From contig ML986632.1 of NCBI GenBank assembly GCA_010094045.1, forward strand, positions 69,036 to 133,035: DNA of 64,000 nucleotides. Reading direction: 5' to 3'. This document shows positions 24,719-36,400 of this stretch, piece after piece. This stretch comes from Lojkania enalia. Lineage: Eukaryota; Ascomycota; Dothideomycetes; Pleosporales. The translations under genes were made by a program, and so were the position numbers. The notes beneath the pieces are model-generated. The model was not told the DNA's origin. It did not search any database and saw only the letters and a program-made list of their open reading frames with translations. Position 1 is the stretch's first letter; the number at the start of each line of letters is the position of its first letter.

Positions 24719-26440
24719 ATGCTTTCACGGGCAGCAGTTGGCGCGCTGCGCACTCGTCCTGCCTTGGCCCTCCCCTCCTCTCGCATAGCTCCCGTTGCTC
24801 CCACATTGCAATGGATGCGCCTGCAGTTACGCTCCTATGCGAGCGAAAGCCGACCACCAAGGAATCCGTCCTCGCAGCCTGTCAATCCCAAGCAACAGCC
24901 TGAATTTGATGGCGTCTCAGCGCCAGAGCGCAACACCACACCAAATTCGCAGCCGGGGCCAGGGGCATCTGAACAATCCGGGGCAAAGCGAAATGCGCAA
25001 AACGAGTCTTCAAAGGACCACGAGGAATTTGCTGGGCCTCAATCAGCAGGCAATAACACAAATCCCCCCACCGATAATCATACGGGCGCTCAGAAGCCGC
25101 TACCGGACCTCCGACAAGGCATTCCCTCGACCTTTGCGGCCGAGTATATGAAAGAGCATGCTCACCCGAAGACACATGATCCCAACAACATCACAGAGGA
25201 CCCCGACCAAGAGCCTTCACCGGGCCCAACTGGTCGTGAAGGCGGAGAGCTCCCTAAATCTGCTTATGAGACAAGTACTGACAGGAGGCGCAATCGAGTG
25301 GCCAACTATTCGTACATCGCTGCCCTTCTTTTTGGTGTTTTAGGGGCAGTATACCTAGGCAGGAATTGGGAGAATGAGGAGGAGGAGAAGGCACATGCCG
25401 ATGCGCCGTCAGGCTGGGGACTGGGCCTCATGTACAACCGCGCTCGCGCCCGTCTGAGTGGCCAGGTGGGCTACTACACCGAGCCAACATTCCCGAAGTT
25501 GCTTCCAGATCTGGATCCCAGTTTCCCAGCCCCGCCAATGACTCTCGTCCTCAGCTTGGAAGATTTGTTAATTCACTCGGAGTGGACCACAAAGCATGGC
25601 TGGAGGACAGCTAAGCGTCCCGGCGTAGACTACTTCCTCCGATACCTGAGCCAGTACTACGAGCTTGTTATCTTCACTTCCCTCAAATCTCAGGATGCTG
25701 ATATGGTTGTCCGAAAACTTGATCCTTTCCGTATAGTCATGTGGCCCTTATTCCGGGAAGCTACCCGCTATGAAAAGGGTGAATACATCAAGGTATGCAT
25801 CTAATTACTCGAGTGAAGATCAAGCTGATGGTTGTAGGATCTATCATATCTCAATCGCGATCTTTCCAAGACGATCATCATCGATACCGACCCGTCACAC
25901 GTAAAGCTACAGCCAGAGAACGCCATCGTCCTACCAAAATGGAAGGGCGATCCCAAGGACAAGGGACTTGTTGCACTCATTCCTTTCCTCGAGTACCTAG
26001 CCATGACACCGAACGCCGATGTGCGACAAGCATTGAAATCTTTTGAAGGAAAGGATATTCCCTCAGAGTTTGCACGAAGGGAAGCGAAGGCTAGAGAAGA
26101 ATTTAATAAGGAACTCGCCGAGAGGCGAGCAAAAAAGCCCAAGTACAGCGCTGGGGGCATGTTGATGGGTGCCCTTGGACTAAAGCCGCAGCAGACTGGA
26201 ATGACCTTCGGCGACGGAACGACCGTAGCTCAGGGGTTCGAGGAAGGTAAGATGCTAAGCGATCAGTTTCGCGAACGCGGACAGAAGCAGTACGAAGCGC
26301 TTGAAAAAGAAATCCGCGAAAACGGGGAGAAGTGGCTGAAGGAAATGGCAGAGGAAGAGAAAAAGGCCATGGACGAGCAGATGAAGAACATGAAGAGCGG
26401 TGTCTTCAGCTTCGTGGGCGGTGCATCTGACAAGAAATAA
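24719..26440 (+). CDS. tim50: Mitochondrial import inner membrane translocase subunit Tim50
   Basis: Exons 24719-25792 and 25838-26440 (45-bp intron, phase 0) encode 558 residues. The N-terminus is a mitochondrial presequence (MLSRAAVGALRTRPALALPS, ending in RSYASES). A long polar Pro/Asn/Gln-rich linker leads to one transmembrane helix (YIAALLFGVLGAVYLG, about 198-213). Beyond it lies the intermembrane-space domain of the FCP1/NIF fold: LVLSLEDLLIHSEW, KRPGVDYFLRYLSQYYELVIFTS and, across the intron, TIIIDTDPSHVKLQPENAI. The phosphatase DxDxT signature is replaced by SLEDLLIHS, as usual in Tim50, which is a receptor and not an enzyme. It takes preproteins from TOM to the TIM23 channel. A charged coiled-coil tail (ERGQKQYEALEKEIREN…) closes the protein. 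Confidence 0.96.
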
Positions 26441-26841
26441 TTGCTCTGTTGCCGTTTGCTTTAGCCCAGTCGGTAATACTGGGGCAACAGAGACTGGAGT
26501 AAGGTTGTAAAAACACATTGTCCGTTTCCACTCCAATGATTTACAAGCGATTTGCATGGATGGCTGGGATGGGCTTGCCGGATTGCATTAGGTTACCTGT
26601 ATTATATATGCTGAATTGAATCAGCCATTTCATACTATTCATGCTTGTTGGACTATGATGAATGTTAACCGAATTCGGACGAACCTGCGGAGATAGTCTT
26701 ATTCGAGAATAGCTCCCCCGCCGATCTCCAGAAATTGACGGCGACGTTCACAAACAGTCCGCCCTCCCACTAATTTTATTTCTCGCAGCCCCTCATTCGT
26801 TCGCAGTTTTCAATCTTGCCATACCCAAGGTAATCGTCAAA
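26441..26841. other. Intergenic, tim50 3' region and next promoter
   Basis: No gene is seen. A pyrimidine-rich strip lies just before the next start codon. Confidence 0.5.
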
Positions 26842-28316
26842 ATGCTGTTTCCGTTCCTCTCCCTCCCTCTCGAACTGCGCGAACAGATCTACTCTCTATA
26901 TTTCAATCCGTCCTCACGACTCGAACGCCGCGAAAACGGCGGAGGCCAGTACAGGTTCGATTTCGATATTCTGAGGGTCTCTAAGCAGGTTTATATCGAG
27001 GCACAGACCGTTTGGCGCAGGGAGGTGCATTTCGTCAGGATTGAGACGCCCTGGCCGCAAGCTGGTAGGCTAGCATTTTTTATGTCCTATTCGGCTCCCC
27101 TTCCCTCTTCCACACCCTTGTTTCAATACGGAACTTCTCCTCAAGCGTTCGTCAGATTTTGCTTCAATTTCCGTACTAATTTGTAGCCTGGATCCATGCA
27201 GTGAATCATATTTCCCACGAAGGACTCGTCCCCATCGTCACTGCCGGCGTTTCCGGTGACACGTTCCGATACCACCATGGGCTCGTCCAAATCACAGCTC
27301 CCGCGTACGGAGGCGAACCGGAGCATACTATAGTTGTTCTTCTTGATGATCTCCATCTGTTCTGTTATGTGTGGTTCTACTCGGCGCTGAACTACGAGGA
27401 ACTGAACCACCATCTTCGCGTCTCGTTCGCACTCCAAGACCCGTACTACCCTGCCGACCCGAAACCAATACCCATAGCATTGCAAAAGAAATTGCTGCTA
27501 CCCTTCGGGAAAGTTAAGGAGCTGGACGAGGTTACTATTACGGGTTATGACGACGTAGTCAAAGAGGAGCTAGAGAGAGAAATGGCGACACCATACGACT
27601 CTCCTCAAAAATGCTGTGAGGACAGTGCCGAGTTCATGGAAGCCGGAGATCGAGTGTTAAGCGAAGGGCGGCCAAAGGGAGCCCTCGAGTTATACTTTAA
27701 GGCCTTCCACGCCATTCATATCATCATCTCGGGACGACTTAGGAGTGTCTTGGCGGATCACTTCTTCCATAAATCTATATTGGAGGGGCGGTATAAAGGC
27801 CAAACTGGAACAACAGTGCGCATCATTTTGCGCATAATGCTTGTCTCGCGGACCGTCAATGCCTATCTCAAGCTTGAACAATGGGAAGAAGCCGCATTCT
27901 GGGGTATCCGGAGTATCAAGATCATGCGGAATACTGTCGGCACTGAGTTTGAAGACTTCCTAGTTGAAGTCGCTGGAATGCTTGACTCTGGTCTGCTATA
28001 CTTGCGCACCGGCATTGCAATGAAGAAAATGGAGGAAAATGGGTCGGAGGAGCTGAGCTCATATACGGAGGATGAGGGTGTGGGAAGCAGTGAGTCTCTG
28101 TTCAGAGTTGTAGGGAAGTTCTTGGTGAAGCACCACCGAGGACTCATCCACAAGGAACTGGAGGAAAATAGTGTCAAGGTGCCGGAATCCGTCTTCCTAT
28201 TCGATTTGCCCAGGGACGATAGAAGTGATGTCGATAGTATGGCACCTATGTCACATGTAGACGCTGAAGCTGAGGCTGAAGATTCTACAGGTACATCATC
28301 AACTCAAGCAGAGTAA
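26842..28316 (+). CDS. F-box/2EXR-like N-terminus with helical repeat-like body, function unknown
   Basis: Exons 26842-27064 and 27187-28316 (122-bp intron, phase 1) give 450 residues. The first 75 residues read like the short fungal F-box-like (2EXR-type) module: FPFLSLPLELREQIYSLYF, then DILRVSKQVYIEAQTVWRRE. The middle (about residues 240-360) is rich in regularly spaced aromatic and Ala/Leu residues (GDRVLSEGRPKGALELYFKAF, TVNAYLKLEQWEEAAFWGIRSI), which looks like TPR-type helical repeats. The C-terminus is acidic and probably disordered. Proteins of this kind are common in filamentous ascomycetes and have no assigned role. A substrate-adaptor role is possible but is inference from the N-terminal module only. 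The gene start follows a good ATG context (GTCAAAATGC). Confidence 0.75.
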
Positions 28317-28583
28317 TCGCCGGAATTGGGGACTATCTGGATTCATCATTTTGCTTCGTGCAGATTCTTCGATAGACAAGGTGCCCGAAAGCTCCCTTAC
28401 TTGGTCTAATGCCATAAAATGAGGGCGCGCTCAAGAATGCTAGCTGACGCGCTGAGTAACGCATGACGGGGTCTTATAATCCGCCTCTATCGCCCAACCA
28501 TTATCAGTATCTGAACCTCGCTTCAGCTGTATCAAAATCCGAGGCCGAAACCCCAATTGTTCTGAATTTAGCGCAACGTGCGC

Positions 28584-29012
28584 ATGCAGCACCTAATGGA
28601 GAATATCAACCCCACTATCATCAATGACCCACCCGCATCTACAACCACAGAACACGTCTTGCCTCCACCCTATAAACCCCACCACGCATCACCGTATCCG
28701 CCATCCAACAACCCAACCCACCCCCTCGGATCCCAAAATCCCAAACCAGAAACCCACACAAACGTCCTCCGCATCCAAATCACACAAACGCATGCCTTCA
28801 ACTCCCTCAATTCCGAGAACTTCCGGCTCAGACAAGAGATCGGCTCTCTACATCATTGCGCAAGACGCCTATATCTTGCGCTCATTGCTGCTCTCTTTGT
28901 AGTTTCGGTGTGGGTTTGGGTGAACGCTAGGGTGCTGGAGAAGAGGAATAGGATGGATGCTGAGCTTTTAGGAGAGTTGATGTTGTGTAGGGAGGTGATT
29001 GGAGAGGAGTAG
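28584..29012 (+). CDS. Small tail-anchored membrane protein with PPPY motif
   Basis: A single open frame of 142 residues (Met at 28584, another at 28596). The N-terminal half is Pro/Thr/His-rich and contains LPPPYKPHHASPYPP, a possible PPxY ligand for WW domains. A short heptad-like stretch (LNSENFRLRQEIGSLHH) precedes one hydrophobic helix, YLALIAALFVVSVWVWV (about residues 97-113), and a charged C-terminal tail of about 29 residues. This fits a tail-anchored or single-pass protein. PPxY-bearing membrane proteins often recruit Rsp5-type ubiquitin ligases; that link is inference. I do not recognise a family. The uninterrupted frame, helix placement and own intergenic spacing favour a real gene. 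Confidence 0.55.
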   Translation: MQHLMENINPTIINDPPASTTTEHVLPPPYKPHHASPYPPSNNPTHPLGSQNPKPETHTNVLRIQITQTHAFNSLNSENFRLRQEIGSLHHCARRLYLALIAALFVVSVWVWVNARVLEKRNRMDAELLGELMLCREVIGEE

Positions 29013-29402
29013 TGAGCATTGAGTAGATTGAGGAATCGAGGGTTGGATATTAGGGTGATATTTTGGTTGGTGTGCCTACTATGTTGTGGTTTATTAGGGT
29101 TTATATTAAGAGGAGCGGAGGAGATGCCACTTCTGTTACTGATAAGCATTTCGCGATGGTCAACTCCGAATTAAGTGATATCGAGACATAGCCGTTCACC
29201 GCCACGATTACTCAAACAAATTGGCTGTTATATTTGTACGCGGATGATCAGCCAGCCTAAGTCGACACAGACTTCTAATCGATTTAGCCCACCAAAATAT
29301 AATCGCGCCTGACTCAATCCCAGCCGCCTCCCTTCTAGCACTAAAGCTCATTTAATTAGTATCATCACCCGTAGACACTCCAATTCCTCGACAGTGATCA
29401 GT
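29013..29402. other. Intergenic, convergent 3' ends
   Basis: The spacer between the tail-anchored protein gene and the convergent orphan gene. Nothing recognised. Confidence 0.5.
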
Positions 29403-29973
29403 TCATTCCGAGTTCTTCCATCCTTCCACGAATAGAGCCGAGATATTCGTGTCCGCTTCAGTTGCTTCCCTCACCTCCCTCTCCATTCCAGGCCTAATCC
29501 TTAGTGGCAAGGAAGCGAGCAGGAAAGCCCCTCCATGCATAACGTATCTCCGGATCAGCAAACGGATCGTCAACAGCCTGTCTTCTGCGACAGTAACTAC
29601 CAAGCTTGGGCGTTTGGAGCCGTTAGGCGCAACAAGAGCAAGCCTCAGTCGCTCGATGAAGACTGGGTCCGCGACAGGGTAGTCCGGCTACTTCTTATAA
29701 GTTCATGCGCCAGAATCTGGAGGCCGATATGTTTACCATATGGTGCGGCTCCTTGAATTGGGCTACGCGAAGATCCTCCCACCAGTCGTGGCAGTCGCCG
29801 AGTCTCTCTCCGTAGGCTTGGCGCAGAAAAGGGATTAGCTCTGTGTTTGCCCATCCGTGATCAATCATCTGCTGGGTCGAAGGGTCGAAGCGCGACTGGC
29901 GCCTAAAGGCATCAAGCTCGCGCGACTTGAATTGAGCGGAAATTGATGCCGTGAAGTTGCTTTTGTCGTCCAT
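29403..29973 (-). CDS. Hypothetical protein, two exons
   Basis: Exons 29737-29973 and 29403-29687 are joined by a 49-bp GT-AG intron in phase 0 to give 173 residues. Splicing replaces two separately stopping frames with one continuous protein, which supports the model. The product starts MDDKSNFTASISAQFKSREL and has a polar N-half with WANTELIPFLRQAYGERL and CHDWWEDLRVAQFKEPHH. The C-half contains a helical-looking stretch RLLIRRYVMHGGAFLLASLP and ends GWKNSE. No signal peptide or clear transmembrane helix is seen. An in-frame upstream Met at 30108 would add 45 residues of less convincing sequence. I do not recognise the family. It is convergent with the preceding small gene and shares the strand of the malic enzyme gene upstream. 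Confidence 0.6.
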
Positions 29974-30511
29974 GGGCAGCGAGATACGTTCGGTCAGTAC
30001 TATGCGTTGTGTTAAAGTCGGTTGGAGCAATTGAAAGATTACAGTGATCAAGGAGTTGCTGTTTCGGCACTGTGTATTGTGTACGTTGGTGAAAGAAACG
30101 TAAACCAAAGATTAGTCATAAGCAAATCATAGTAAAAAAAACTACCCAACAATGCCACTGTGGTGAAACCTACGAAGTTCAGAGTACAAAGGAATCTTAT
30201 AACTCGAATCGGAGATGTCTACAGTCGATGAATTTTGCCAGTATGAACGCTTCCAGTAATTCGGTCCCGGTTAACTAACCCATAGAGGAGATTTCTAGAT
30301 GATATGACAAGTTTAACGGATGATAGGACAGGGCGCTGAAGAAGACACAGTGTACCAAGCGTGTCAGAGGCCAGAAATCCATAGCTATACTATAGAGGCA
30401 TTAATGAAGACAACAATATAGGTAGTGATGAGTCTAACTTTAGTTCTTCATGCAGACATCTCTTGGGAGCTATCTATCATTCGTTGTAGAACACCATTGG
30501 AGTCCCCAGCT
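29974..30511. other. Intergenic, AT-rich
   Basis: This is the promoter side of the orphan gene and the 3' side of the malic enzyme gene. Nothing recognised. Confidence 0.5.
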
Positions 30512-32616
30512 CTACAGCCTAAAGCTGCCAGCCCTCCTCTGCGAACTTGTTCCGGCTTCCCCTTTCGCGTGGGCGCTTGCACCCTCCTCATCAACTAACT
30601 TAAGGGGCCTATATCGAGCCTCCCACATCTGTTCGCGGATCCATTCTTCTAGCTGATCGTCATCCGCAGGGATGTCTTTCTCTTGGGCCAAGCCCTCGTC
30701 CATTGAGGCCTTGATGACATTTCTCGCAATCTGAACGCTGATTTCGCGAACATCAGTGACATCTGGGAGCAAGCCGGCTCCGGTGCCTTTCATCACAGGA
30801 GCAGTCGACGCGAGAGCCTTGACGGCGGCTACAAGGAGTGGAGTGGAAAGAAGGCGAGTGCGGCTAAGCACAACACCCAAGCCGATTCCTGGAAAGGTGG
30901 TGGAGTTGTTGCATTCGGCTAGTAATTTTCGTTAGCACATAGAATGATTCAAGGCTCTATAATTAAACATTAATCAATTGGGCCTGCTTTACCAATTTCG
31001 TATTCTTTCCCTTGATACTTTGCGGGTGGGAATGGTGAACCAGTCGCCACGAGAACTTTACCTTCGGTCCAGTCATAGAGATCTTGGGGTTTGGCTTCAT
31101 GCAGCCTTGTCGGGTTTGAGAGGGGGAAGATCACAGGACGCTCCACATGATTCGCCATTTCTTGCACAACCTCTTTCGTGAATGCGCCGGGCTTTGTAGA
31201 AGTACCAATAAGAACATGTGGCTTAACCTCTTTGACGATCGAAAGTAAGTCACCGTATTCCTTTCCTTCCCACTCCTTGTCTTCTCGTGCGTATTGGATT
31301 TGAGCAGGGGTAAGTTGACCTTTTTTAGATTGTAGTAAAAGGCCCGGCTTATCAACGCACCTAACTTGGGTTAGCCAGCGCCTCTGAGTGTGATAGATCG
31401 ACTCATTTAACGTGCCAGATTTGACGACCGGCTTCCGCTCTTGATTTTCCAGTCTCTTGAGATATTGCGTCTCTGATCTGATCCGCAATTCCTGTGCCTG
31501 CAGATCCCGAACCGAACATGATGAATCTGGCGTCGTCCCACTTTGTCCCGTTGACTCTGAATGCAGCATAGGTTGCGGCAAGGGTAACGCAGCCCGTTCC
31601 CTGAACATCATCGTTGAAGCAGGCGGTCTCAGGCGAGTATTTGTCCAAGATCCTCCGCGCGTTGTTCAGACCGAAGTCTTCGAAGTGTATATATGCCTTC
31701 GGATATCGTTTTCTGCAAGCTCGTACAAAGATATCGACAAACTTGTCGTAATTCTCCCCCCGGGCACGCGGCTGCCTCAATCCAAGATACAATGCGTCGT
31801 CCAGGAGCTCCTTGTTCTTGAATAATGTCAGCTTACATAAGGAGAGGAAATTGGGCTACTAACATTCGTCCCGCAGTCAAGCACCACAGGTAGCGTCCTC
31901 GAAGGATGTATGCCGGCACATAAAGTATAAATGACCAATTTCGCGATACTGATGAGGATGGCACCAACGCCTTGATCGCCAATCCCAAGTATCTGCTCCC
32001 CATCGCTGACAACAATTAGATCGATATCCTCCGGGTTCCCCCATTGGTCAATATTGTCCTCAACACGGTCCATGTCCTCGATGTTCAGGAAGCACCCTTC
32101 CGGTCGTCGGAACAACCGCGAGTAGTTCTGTATGGCGTCGCCTTCGGTCGGGGTGTAGATTACAGGAAACATCTCCTTGAGATGATCAAGAATAAGCTAT
32201 AACATGCCATTAGCTTACCGATTACAACGTTGGGGAGAATGCTAGGCGAGCGAACCTTGTAATATAGCACCTCGTTCTGCTCCTTCATACTTGTCATGAA
32301 GGTGTTCTTAGCCAGGTCATTCGGTCTGGAACTGTACTGTTCATACGCACGTTCGACTTGTTCCTCCAGCGTCTGCACATTGGGCGGGAGGAGGCTATGT
32401 AACTTAAACTTCCGGCGCTCTTCTTTAGTGAAGGCAGAACCCTTGTTAAAATACGGCGTGCGGAGGAGCGCATTGCCCTAGAAAGAAGTAAGACCGTACA
32501 ATCCTACCCCAGCTTGGCAAGATATGTACCGTTAAGGAAGTCTCTAGCGGTCCAGAAGTCGACAAAGGCAGATGTCCGAACTTGGGATGCTTCTCGTCTT
32601 TTGAATGCGTGCCCAT
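30512..32616 (-). CDS. NAD-type malic enzyme, six exons, one GC-AG intron
   Basis: Exons 32530-32616, 32256-32477, 31864-32196, 31416-31816, 30993-31360 and 30512-30918 give 605 residues. Malic enzyme oxidatively decarboxylates malate to pyruvate. The N-terminal domain shows PLSTSGPLE, VERAYEQYSSRPNDLAKN and VIYTPTEGDAIQNYSRLFRR. The metal/substrate region follows: IHFEDFGLNNARRILDKY and ACFNDDVQGTG. The NAD site is MFGSGSAGTGIADQ. The C-terminal domain has HVLIGTSTKPGAF, RPVIFPLSNPT and ECNNSTTFPGIGLG. Introns are 52, 59, 47, 55 and 74 bp. The fourth starts GCACGT, not GT; only this choice yields the family sequence GRQIW-CVDKPGLL, and a CTAAC branch lies 10 bases before its TTAG acceptor. 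No clear mitochondrial presequence is visible. The nearest in-frame ATG is 32616; the longer frame upstream has no ATG. Confidence 0.93.
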
Positions 32617-33698
32617 GGTTCCGCGAAGTAGAGATGACAACTAAGTGTTTCTAACAAGTGTCCGTCGAGTAGCAGATCGAGATACGAGGCTTTGCAGCTG
32701 ACGCTTCGTATAGGCTCTACGAAATCAAGATCGTTTGCGAATGTGGTGCCGGGACTGATTAATCGTTGGTCCAACGGCCACGCGGGGTGAGCATCCTAGA
32801 TGCATCTGGTGGCATGACGTCGGTGCGGGCCGGTTCAGGGAGCGCGTACCATCGATTTCTAGGACACGTTCGAAATCGAACACTAATGCAGATTGACCAG
32901 ATCGCATTCAGTGCCCTCAACTAGACAATTAGAGCGCTAAATGGGAGTCCCGAGATGCTGGTTATGTATTGGAACCATGACTAAGTGCTTACTATGTATT
33001 TCGAGCCCAGCCGCTAACCGATCGAAGCTCTGCTCGTAAAACGACCCGTCGATCAAAGTCCATCAAGAGCAATTTCCAAGCACAACAGTTTTTTCAATGA
33101 AGGAATATCTATCAGAGGCATATATGAAGAGACTCTTGTCCGCAATGCTGCTAAGGCACCATATTACCAGGGAAACTTTTATAAATACCTACTTCTAGCA
33201 GGTAGTCTTGCTGTAGCAACCTCATGAGGCCGTTTCGAAAGAATCACGGTTATCCTTTATGGCTGCAAGGCGAGTGTTCAAACGCACAGAAGAGTTATAT
33301 AAGTATTTGAGTACGAAGTTTGGCAGTGACCTCACCGCCTCACAACATTTGTAGTGTTTCCGACAACTCCCGCCTAACCACGGGCGGCCACTCGAGGCGA
33401 TGAAACAATATATACCGAAGTTTCCAATCGTTCAATTCTCGGTCAGCATTACGCTATTGAGGAACACGACACGCAATGACTTCAAAGCATGCGTGAGGCA
33501 TCTTACATTAAAAAAAAAAAAAATTAAAATAAAAAAATAGAGAATATAGTTTTCTCGATATATCGTTCCCACGTCTAAGCCAAGATTTCATACTACTAAA
33601 ACACGCATTTGCCCAGATCGTTTAAGGTACTTAGCAAGAAGGCCCTACCTCCAAGGCAAGAAGCTTCCATGGGACTGACTTCTCATAATATAAATTAG
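32617..33698. other. Intergenic, AT-rich, with A-rich tract
   Basis: The promoter of the malic enzyme gene lies nearest 32617. An A-rich tract spans about 33510-33540. No gene is seen. Confidence 0.5.
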
Positions 33699-34745
33699 CT
33701 AGAAGAATACTTTGTCATCACCCTCTTTCAGGTCTGAACAAACCTTAGAATCATCCACAAGTTCTTTAAGAAGATCGAGGACGTTTTCGACATAAAATAT
33801 CCGAGATCCCGTTATCTTATCTAGCGTACTGCGGTGATTTATAACGTTGTGAAATTTTGGCGGCCAATCGCCCTCGAGTATCTTCATAATTTCTATGCAC
33901 GTCTGCTCCTTCAATCGAATTTTTGACAGCTTGATATTTCTCCCATAAATGCAAGACGTCTCGTGAGTGACGTGCGCGTATTTGGGCACTGGGTAGAAAA
34001 AGATCTTGTCCTCGATTATATTGTATCAGCAGAATTAATCTTTCTTGACAACACCGAACAGAATGCTGCGTAATCCATCACTATGTCTAGGATATATAGG
34101 GTTTTAACGCCTCGCTTATCGAGATTGGCGATCCAAAAATAGTTGTCACCAAATCTTCGCGTCCGAGTAAGCATGTCGCAATCACCTCCCAACTACTTCT
34201 TACGCCAGTGAACGTTTTTCGTTGCCAGACGCGCCCGAAATACCCGGATGTCGTTGGATATCTCCTGGACTAAAGAACATGTACCAGATTCACGCAAGCA
34301 AGCCTCCTTATTGATGAGGGTTGAGTAAGGAAACATAGAGTGGGCTTTGTTCCAGCTTATGACATTCGTAGATGCGGTGTGTTTCGCAACAAGAAGAATG
34401 ACGAATGCAGGTAGTACATAACACCAAATCACGCACACTTTATGCTCTCCATTCTTCTACACACGTTCTTCGACTTCATCTAGACCTTCATATGGGACTT
34501 TATCTGCTCTATTGGAGTTTGTGGCGCCCATGTAGCCTTCGCTACAAAGATAACTGTCAATGTCTTCACGATCCATATCCTCGGTGTAAATGGAAAGTTG
34601 GTTAGGCACATCTTTCACATTGACTCCCTGCAAGAAACGATATGGAAGTTCATCAGCAATGAACATTCCACTGGCCTTGCAGGGAATAGAAGGTACAAGG
34701 ATTGCTGAAGTACTTCAACAAACGTTTAAAACTCTTTATTATTTG
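33699..34745 (-). pseudogene. Decayed copy A of a fungal family of unknown function
   Basis: Coding-like segments in alternating frames follow one another on the minus strand. In order they are LLKYFSNPCTFYSLQGQ (near 34725-34675), FIADELPYRFLQGVNVKD then IYTEDMDREDIDSYLCSEGY (34666-34457), NVISWNKAHSMFPYSTL (34438-34193), NYFWIANLDKRGVKTLYI (near 34150-34090) and IEDKIFFYPVPKYAHVTH followed by an open end (to 33699). The same order of motifs occurs in copy B nearby, so these are the remains of one gene broken by several frameshifts and stops. From memory, intact relatives in filamentous fungi have a start like RxxRFxxDPxxFRxLQxxTxALIxGSF and a xNxISWxKAYxLFPxxTF motif; the biochemical role is not known to me. 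Confidence 0.6.
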
Positions 34746-35507
34746 ACTGAAGGGCAGTAACTGCTTTGAAGTTTTGTGCAGCGCCATTCGCTCGACCCCA
34801 ATGTATGAGAGTATATTATCTTTGACCGGAGCATAGCGATTACTGGGAAGATCCGCAAGCGCCGGCTTGGGAGATGGCTGGACAACTGCTGGTTGGGCGG
34901 GGTTGCCTTATGTGTAGCTCATTGTGAGAGCAATTGTGGCACTATGAAGACAAGGAATGTTTACGGGCAGAATGTAATATCAATTGAAGCTTATATACTT
35001 AGCGTATGTGGTGCTTTCTATTATGCGTATAACTAAACAATTCACATTGTCTTATCATGATCCAAGAACGGAGGGGAACACAATTTATAGTTAACAATAT
35101 GAGACAATTCTCCAGATATCAATTCAGACTGCTATATTGATGGACCGCATCGAAGGCACATTCATTTACTTAGGGTTATACCTTGACTATATCGATAAAT
35201 GACTGCTTTCCATACCTCAATCAAAGAAAATTAATTAAAGATCCGTCTATAGCGTGATGAAGGCGCGGGTACCGGAAACTCTTGCTTGCAGCGTCAGTCC
35301 TCGTCATATTCCACCATTTATTTACTTTCCCTCCTTTTTCACCCCTTTTTACTATTCCATAAACAAACAATATCACTAATCGCTCTTAGTTTTACCATGT
35401 GCTGATAATGAAAGCCTCCACATCATTGTCGTAGAACACCCATCCTTGGAGATTGCGAAAGCAGCCATTTGCATTAGTATATTGATATTTTCCGGTTGTA
35501 GGACTAT
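34746..35507. other. AT-rich spacer between decayed copies
   Basis: No gene or RNA is recognised. The spacer has the same AT-rich character as the flanking decayed copies. Confidence 0.5.
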
Positions 35508-36400
35508 TCAATCCCGGTTATAGGGTTGCCTCTTCAAGTTAAGTTGGTAGAGTTCTATCAATGTGAATCCTCGTAGTACCTTGTCGATCGCTTGCAGTTC
35601 ATTAATGAGATTCGATTTGGATCCTGTCGGTAGCGAATATATGTATTTCGAGGCCGGCGACTCGATCTTGATGATATTGGCGGCATAATAAGAAAACGCA
35701 CTCCGGCTGTCCTTTATAAAAGCAAAGTCCGCGAATTCCAACGCAAACTCCAGCGTACTCCATGGATCTTCAAACCCTTCGATATTGAGCTTGATAACCC
35801 ATGAATGTTTGCCCCCAATCCCCCTACAAACCTGTCTGTTGAAAACATTACCCTCCACAGAACATTGCTGGAGCCAAGGGACCCAGTGCTGAAATTTTGT
35901 CTTGACTCCATTAGACGCGGAGATACAAAGATCTTCGATACATGGGAATACACTCCTATCCAGAGATTGTAGTATATATATGTCCCTCACTTTGGGATTG
36001 TCGCGACGGAGAATAGGAAGTAGGCTTTATTCCAAGATAGAATACAAGGCAAATAACTTGCCGTTATCACTTGCAGGACGTCCACGGACATGGGCTGAAC
36101 AAACATCGATATCATAACCTGCAAGTGACGGCCTGATTCTAAGAGTGTCTTTTTATATATCTCACATTGAGTATCCGAGACCCTCTTGTAGTTTTCTTTC
36201 TGCAAATATTTTTCCACGGCTAGTGCATCCTTCGAATAAAGCATTATCCTTGGCGGATCTCACCATTCATGCGACAATAGTGCCCTCAAAAAGAAGCTAG
36301 AGGTGAAGGAGCTAGCAATCAACGCGTCTGTCTTGCCCTGTACGTTGCGGAACTCAATGGGATTGCTGAGAAAGCGTTCAAGGCGAATATTGACATTCTA
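35508..36400 (-). pseudogene. Decayed copy B of the same fungal family
   Basis: The reading frame starts near 36396 with NIRLERFLSNPIEFRNVQG and KTDALIASSFTSSFFLRALL. It meets an in-frame TGA at about 36265 (…SHEW stop DPPRIMLYSKDALAV) and continues in the same frame to LSWNKAYFLFSVATIPK. One frameshift at 35987-35990 leads into VRDIYILQSLDRSVF and an open 160-codon frame containing KHSWVIKLNIEGFEDPW, LEFALEFADFAFIKDSRS and a hydrophilic tail. Removing a plausible intron at the TGA does not restore the frame, so I call it a pseudogene. It matches copy A motif by motif (SWNKA; Y-x-x-D-x-x-x-x-x-x-x-YL; WIANLD/WVIKLN). It is less damaged than copy A. Confidence 0.65.
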
